This document shows positions 33,599 to 35,196 of a stretch of DNA of 35,196 bases, in pieces; position 1 is the stretch's first letter, and each line of letters begins with the position of its first letter. A model generated the notes under the pieces. It did no database searches. It had not been told where the DNA came from and saw only the letters and a program-made list of their open reading frames with translations. The stretch is taken from positions 1-35,196 of the forward strand of contig CACODE010000016.1 in the NCBI GenBank assembly GCA_902625885.1. Direction: 5' to 3'. The translations under genes were made by a program, and so were the position numbers. This stretch comes from an uncultured Candidatus Poseidoniales archaeon. GTDB lineage: Archaea; Thermoplasmatota; Poseidoniia; Poseidoniales; Poseidoniaceae.

Positions 33599-35065
33599 AT
33601 GGGCCTGCTTGACCAAGCCGACTGGGGCGTGTTCAAGCAAAAAGACACCTGGCAGGCGTTCGTCATCGCCGTTGTGATGTTTGGTGCTATTTCGTTTGCT
33701 GCGCTTTCCATGTTTGACAGCATGGACGAGTTGTTCCAGTCCGACGCTGAACCGGCACCGATACCCAACATCGTCTTTGAATCGCTAAACCGTTCGGACG
33801 TTGAGGCTGGGCTCACCAACGAGACCGGCTGGTTTCACTTGAACGAACACCGAGGAAGCATCGTCATCCTTGATTTCATGGCCAAGGACTGCAGCAACTG
33901 CCACCTCGTTCAGGAACACATCGAGGAAAACATGGACGCTTGGCAAACCGCCGCCGAAGAATCCGGAAAATCGTTGAAAATCTTCGCCTACGGCGCGTGG
34001 TACGACGAATCCGTCGAGATCCTGAACAAAAGCGCAGGCGAGTACACCGTACCGCTCTACCCCACCGGCTACGGGTCAACAGAGGCTGCCGTGCTTGCCG
34101 ACGGTTCCACCACCGACCCCGTGCGGTTGTTCACCACGGGCGGCACCGGCCAGATTCCGGTCGTGCTCATTCTCGATGAGGAGGGCTACATCATCGCCCA
34201 ACAGGCGACCGGCACTCCCGTTGACGGTTGGGCAGAATTTGACGGCATCATGGAAACGGCGTTGACTCAAGACATTTCAGAGACCTTCGCTTCTCGAATC
34301 GGTTGGGAGGAGCCCGAGACGTCGTTTACGGCGGTGTTTGTGCTTGGCCTGATTCTCTCTATTTTGGTGTATTTCTCTCCGTGCGCCTTCCCCGTTCTGC
34401 CCGGTTTCATTTCCTACTACCTCTCGCTTGGGGCGAGGGAGGACGAACTCATTGAGGAAGGAAAACTCAAGACTCGGATGCCAAGTTCGGTCAACATCGG
34501 TGTGCTCTCTGGCCTCGGTATGTGGACGTTCTTTGGCGTCATCGGGGTTGTTGCGCTGCTCATGGGCGAGGCGTTCGCCAAATCTGGCATTATCCATTAC
34601 ATTGCCATCTTTATTGCGCTTCTTCTGGTGGTTCTTGGTTCGATGATGCTGTTGGGAATCACGTCCCATCTCATGGGTTTTGTTCAGAACCTGGTCGACA
34701 AGTACAGCACGACGGAAACGGATGAAACCTTCACGCCCCGGCGCAACATGTACCTCTACGGTATCGGTTATGCCGCCGCATCTATCGACTGCACCGCCGC
34801 TGCTGTGCTGCCGTTCGTCATCTTCCTCAGCACGTTAGGAACATCCGCCATCGGGTTCGGCATTGCCGGTTTGATGGTCGGTTTGCTCGTGTTGATGGTC
34901 GCCGTAACGGTGCTTGTTGGCATGGGTCGTCAGGTGATGATCAATTTCTTGCGTCGGGCGACAGGACACATCAAGATGATTGGCTCGTGGATGATGATCA
35001 TGGCTGGCGTTGGCCTAACGGTTTACTTGACCAGCCCCGCCACCGTCAATGCGCTGTTCGGTTAA
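33599..35065 (+). CDS. Thioredoxin-like / CcdA (DsbD) membrane fusion protein
   Basis: The ATG at 33599 gives 488 residues; the frame is open upstream through the tRNA fragment, but that part is not protein-like. One membrane helix (about 20-37) anchors a thioredoxin-like domain on the outer side, with the redox motif CSNC (Cys98, Cys101) in DFMAKDCSNCHLV and the cis-Pro region TGQIPVVLILD. From about residue 245 a six-helix CcdA/DsbD domain follows, with its two redox cysteines in FSPCAFPVLPG (Cys262) and IDCTAAAVLPF (Cys398). The protein should carry electrons from cytoplasmic thioredoxin across the membrane to its own outer domain and on to secreted substrates, for disulfide reduction or cytochrome maturation. 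The order is thioredoxin first, CcdA second. Its tail overlaps the convergent PAP2 gene by 20 bases. Confidence 0.92.
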   Translation: MGLLDQADWGVFKQKDTWQAFVIAVVMFGAISFAALSMFDSMDELFQSDAEPAPIPNIVFESLNRSDVEAGLTNETGWFHLNEHRGSIVILDFMAKDCSNCHLVQEHIEENMDAWQTAAEESGKSLKIFAYGAWYDESVEILNKSAGEYTVPLYPTGYGSTEAAVLADGSTTDPVRLFTTGGTGQIPVVLILDEEGYIIAQQATGTPVDGWAEFDGIMETALTQDISETFASRIGWEEPETSFTAVFVLGLILSILVYFSPCAFPVLPGFISYYLSLGAREDELIEEGKLKTRMPSSVNIGVLSGLGMWTFFGVIGVVALLMGEAFAKSGIIHYIAIFIALLLVVLGSMMLLGITSHLMGFVQNLVDKYSTTETDETFTPRRNMYLYGIGYAAASIDCTAAAVLPFVIFLSTLGTSAIGFGIAGLMVGLLVLMVAVTVLVGMGRQVMINFLRRATGHIKMIGSWMMIMAGVGLTVYLTSPATVNALFG

Positions 35066-35195
35066 GCCCCGGTTGGATGTAGCCGTACCACAGACCAAAG
35101 GCAAGGGCGGTGCCTGAAACACCGTCAAACACGTAATGCTGTTTAATCAGCGCCGTAGAAGCGACCAACAGGGCGCATGAAATCCACACAACGAC
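35046..35195 (-). CDS. PAP2-family phosphatase, C-terminal fragment (cut by right edge)
   Basis: Only the last 49 residues are in the window; the gene continues past the right edge on the - strand. The fragment reads VVVWISCALLVASTALIKQH, then YVFDGVSGTALAFG, and ends in NRTAH. STALIKQHYVFDGVSG matches the third catalytic motif region of membrane PAP2 / inositol phosphorylceramide synthase-like phosphatases, with the conserved His and the Asp that activates it, between two membrane helices. These enzymes remove phosphate or phospho-head groups from lipids. The stop lies inside the 3' end of the thioredoxin-CcdA gene, a 20-base tail-to-tail overlap. Confidence 0.75.
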   Translation of the reverse strand, partial: VVVWISCALLVASTALIKQHYVFDGVSGTALAFGLWYGYIQPGLNRTAH

Positions 35196-35196
35196 G

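Noticed and set aside
1-35196. CRISPR array
   Set aside because: No regularly spaced short repeats were seen anywhere in the window.

Overview
The window most likely comes from a marine Thermoplasmatota archaeon of the Poseidoniia (Marine Group II) type. The evidence is an archaeal-type NMN adenylyltransferase, a DRG-family GTPase, a COG2108-type radical SAM protein, a tRNA gene without encoded CCA, thrombospondin type 3 surface proteins with one C-terminal membrane anchor, and a mix of Shine-Dalgarno-led and apparently leaderless genes. This placement is inference from gene content.

Bases 1-23,518 hold nine genes on the + strand, packed with 4- or 8-base overlaps or gaps of at most 4 bases. 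They encode very large proteins (about 314 to 2,040 residues) with no signal peptide where the start is visible. The first gene runs off the left edge. Recognisable parts are a tail-fibre-like module and an alpha/beta-hydrolase end (gene 1), two tail-fibre/FCCH-like modules (gene 2), a faint cell-wall-enzyme-like region (gene 3), a DUF6603 domain (gene 4), an Ig/cadherin-like domain (gene 5), and four proteins (genes 6-9) that resemble, from memory, uncharacterised proteins of bacterial gene clusters. No function is established. The set looks like one co-assembled, tail-like or toxin-complex-like structure, with an AT-rich 5' half (to about 13.43 kb) and a GC-richer 3' half.

Bases 23,519-27,136 hold three membrane-associated genes on the same strand: a secreted, membrane-anchored TSP3 protein, a six-helix membrane protein and a lipoprotein. 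They may form the cell-surface end of the same system, although the TSP3 gene may have its own promoter.

From 27,137 to the right edge the content is housekeeping: DRG GTPase (-), a hypothetical protein (+), GrpE (+), NadM and a class V aminotransferase (- operon), PdxT and a radical SAM protein (+ pair), tRNA-Val(CAC), a thioredoxin-CcdA fusion (+), and the 3' end of a PAP2-family gene (-) cut by the right edge. No gene-free stretch exceeds 300 bases. The largest gaps are 33,422-33,598 (tRNA fragment and a promoter candidate), 28,254-28,378 and 31,421-31,524 (inverted repeat and T-run).
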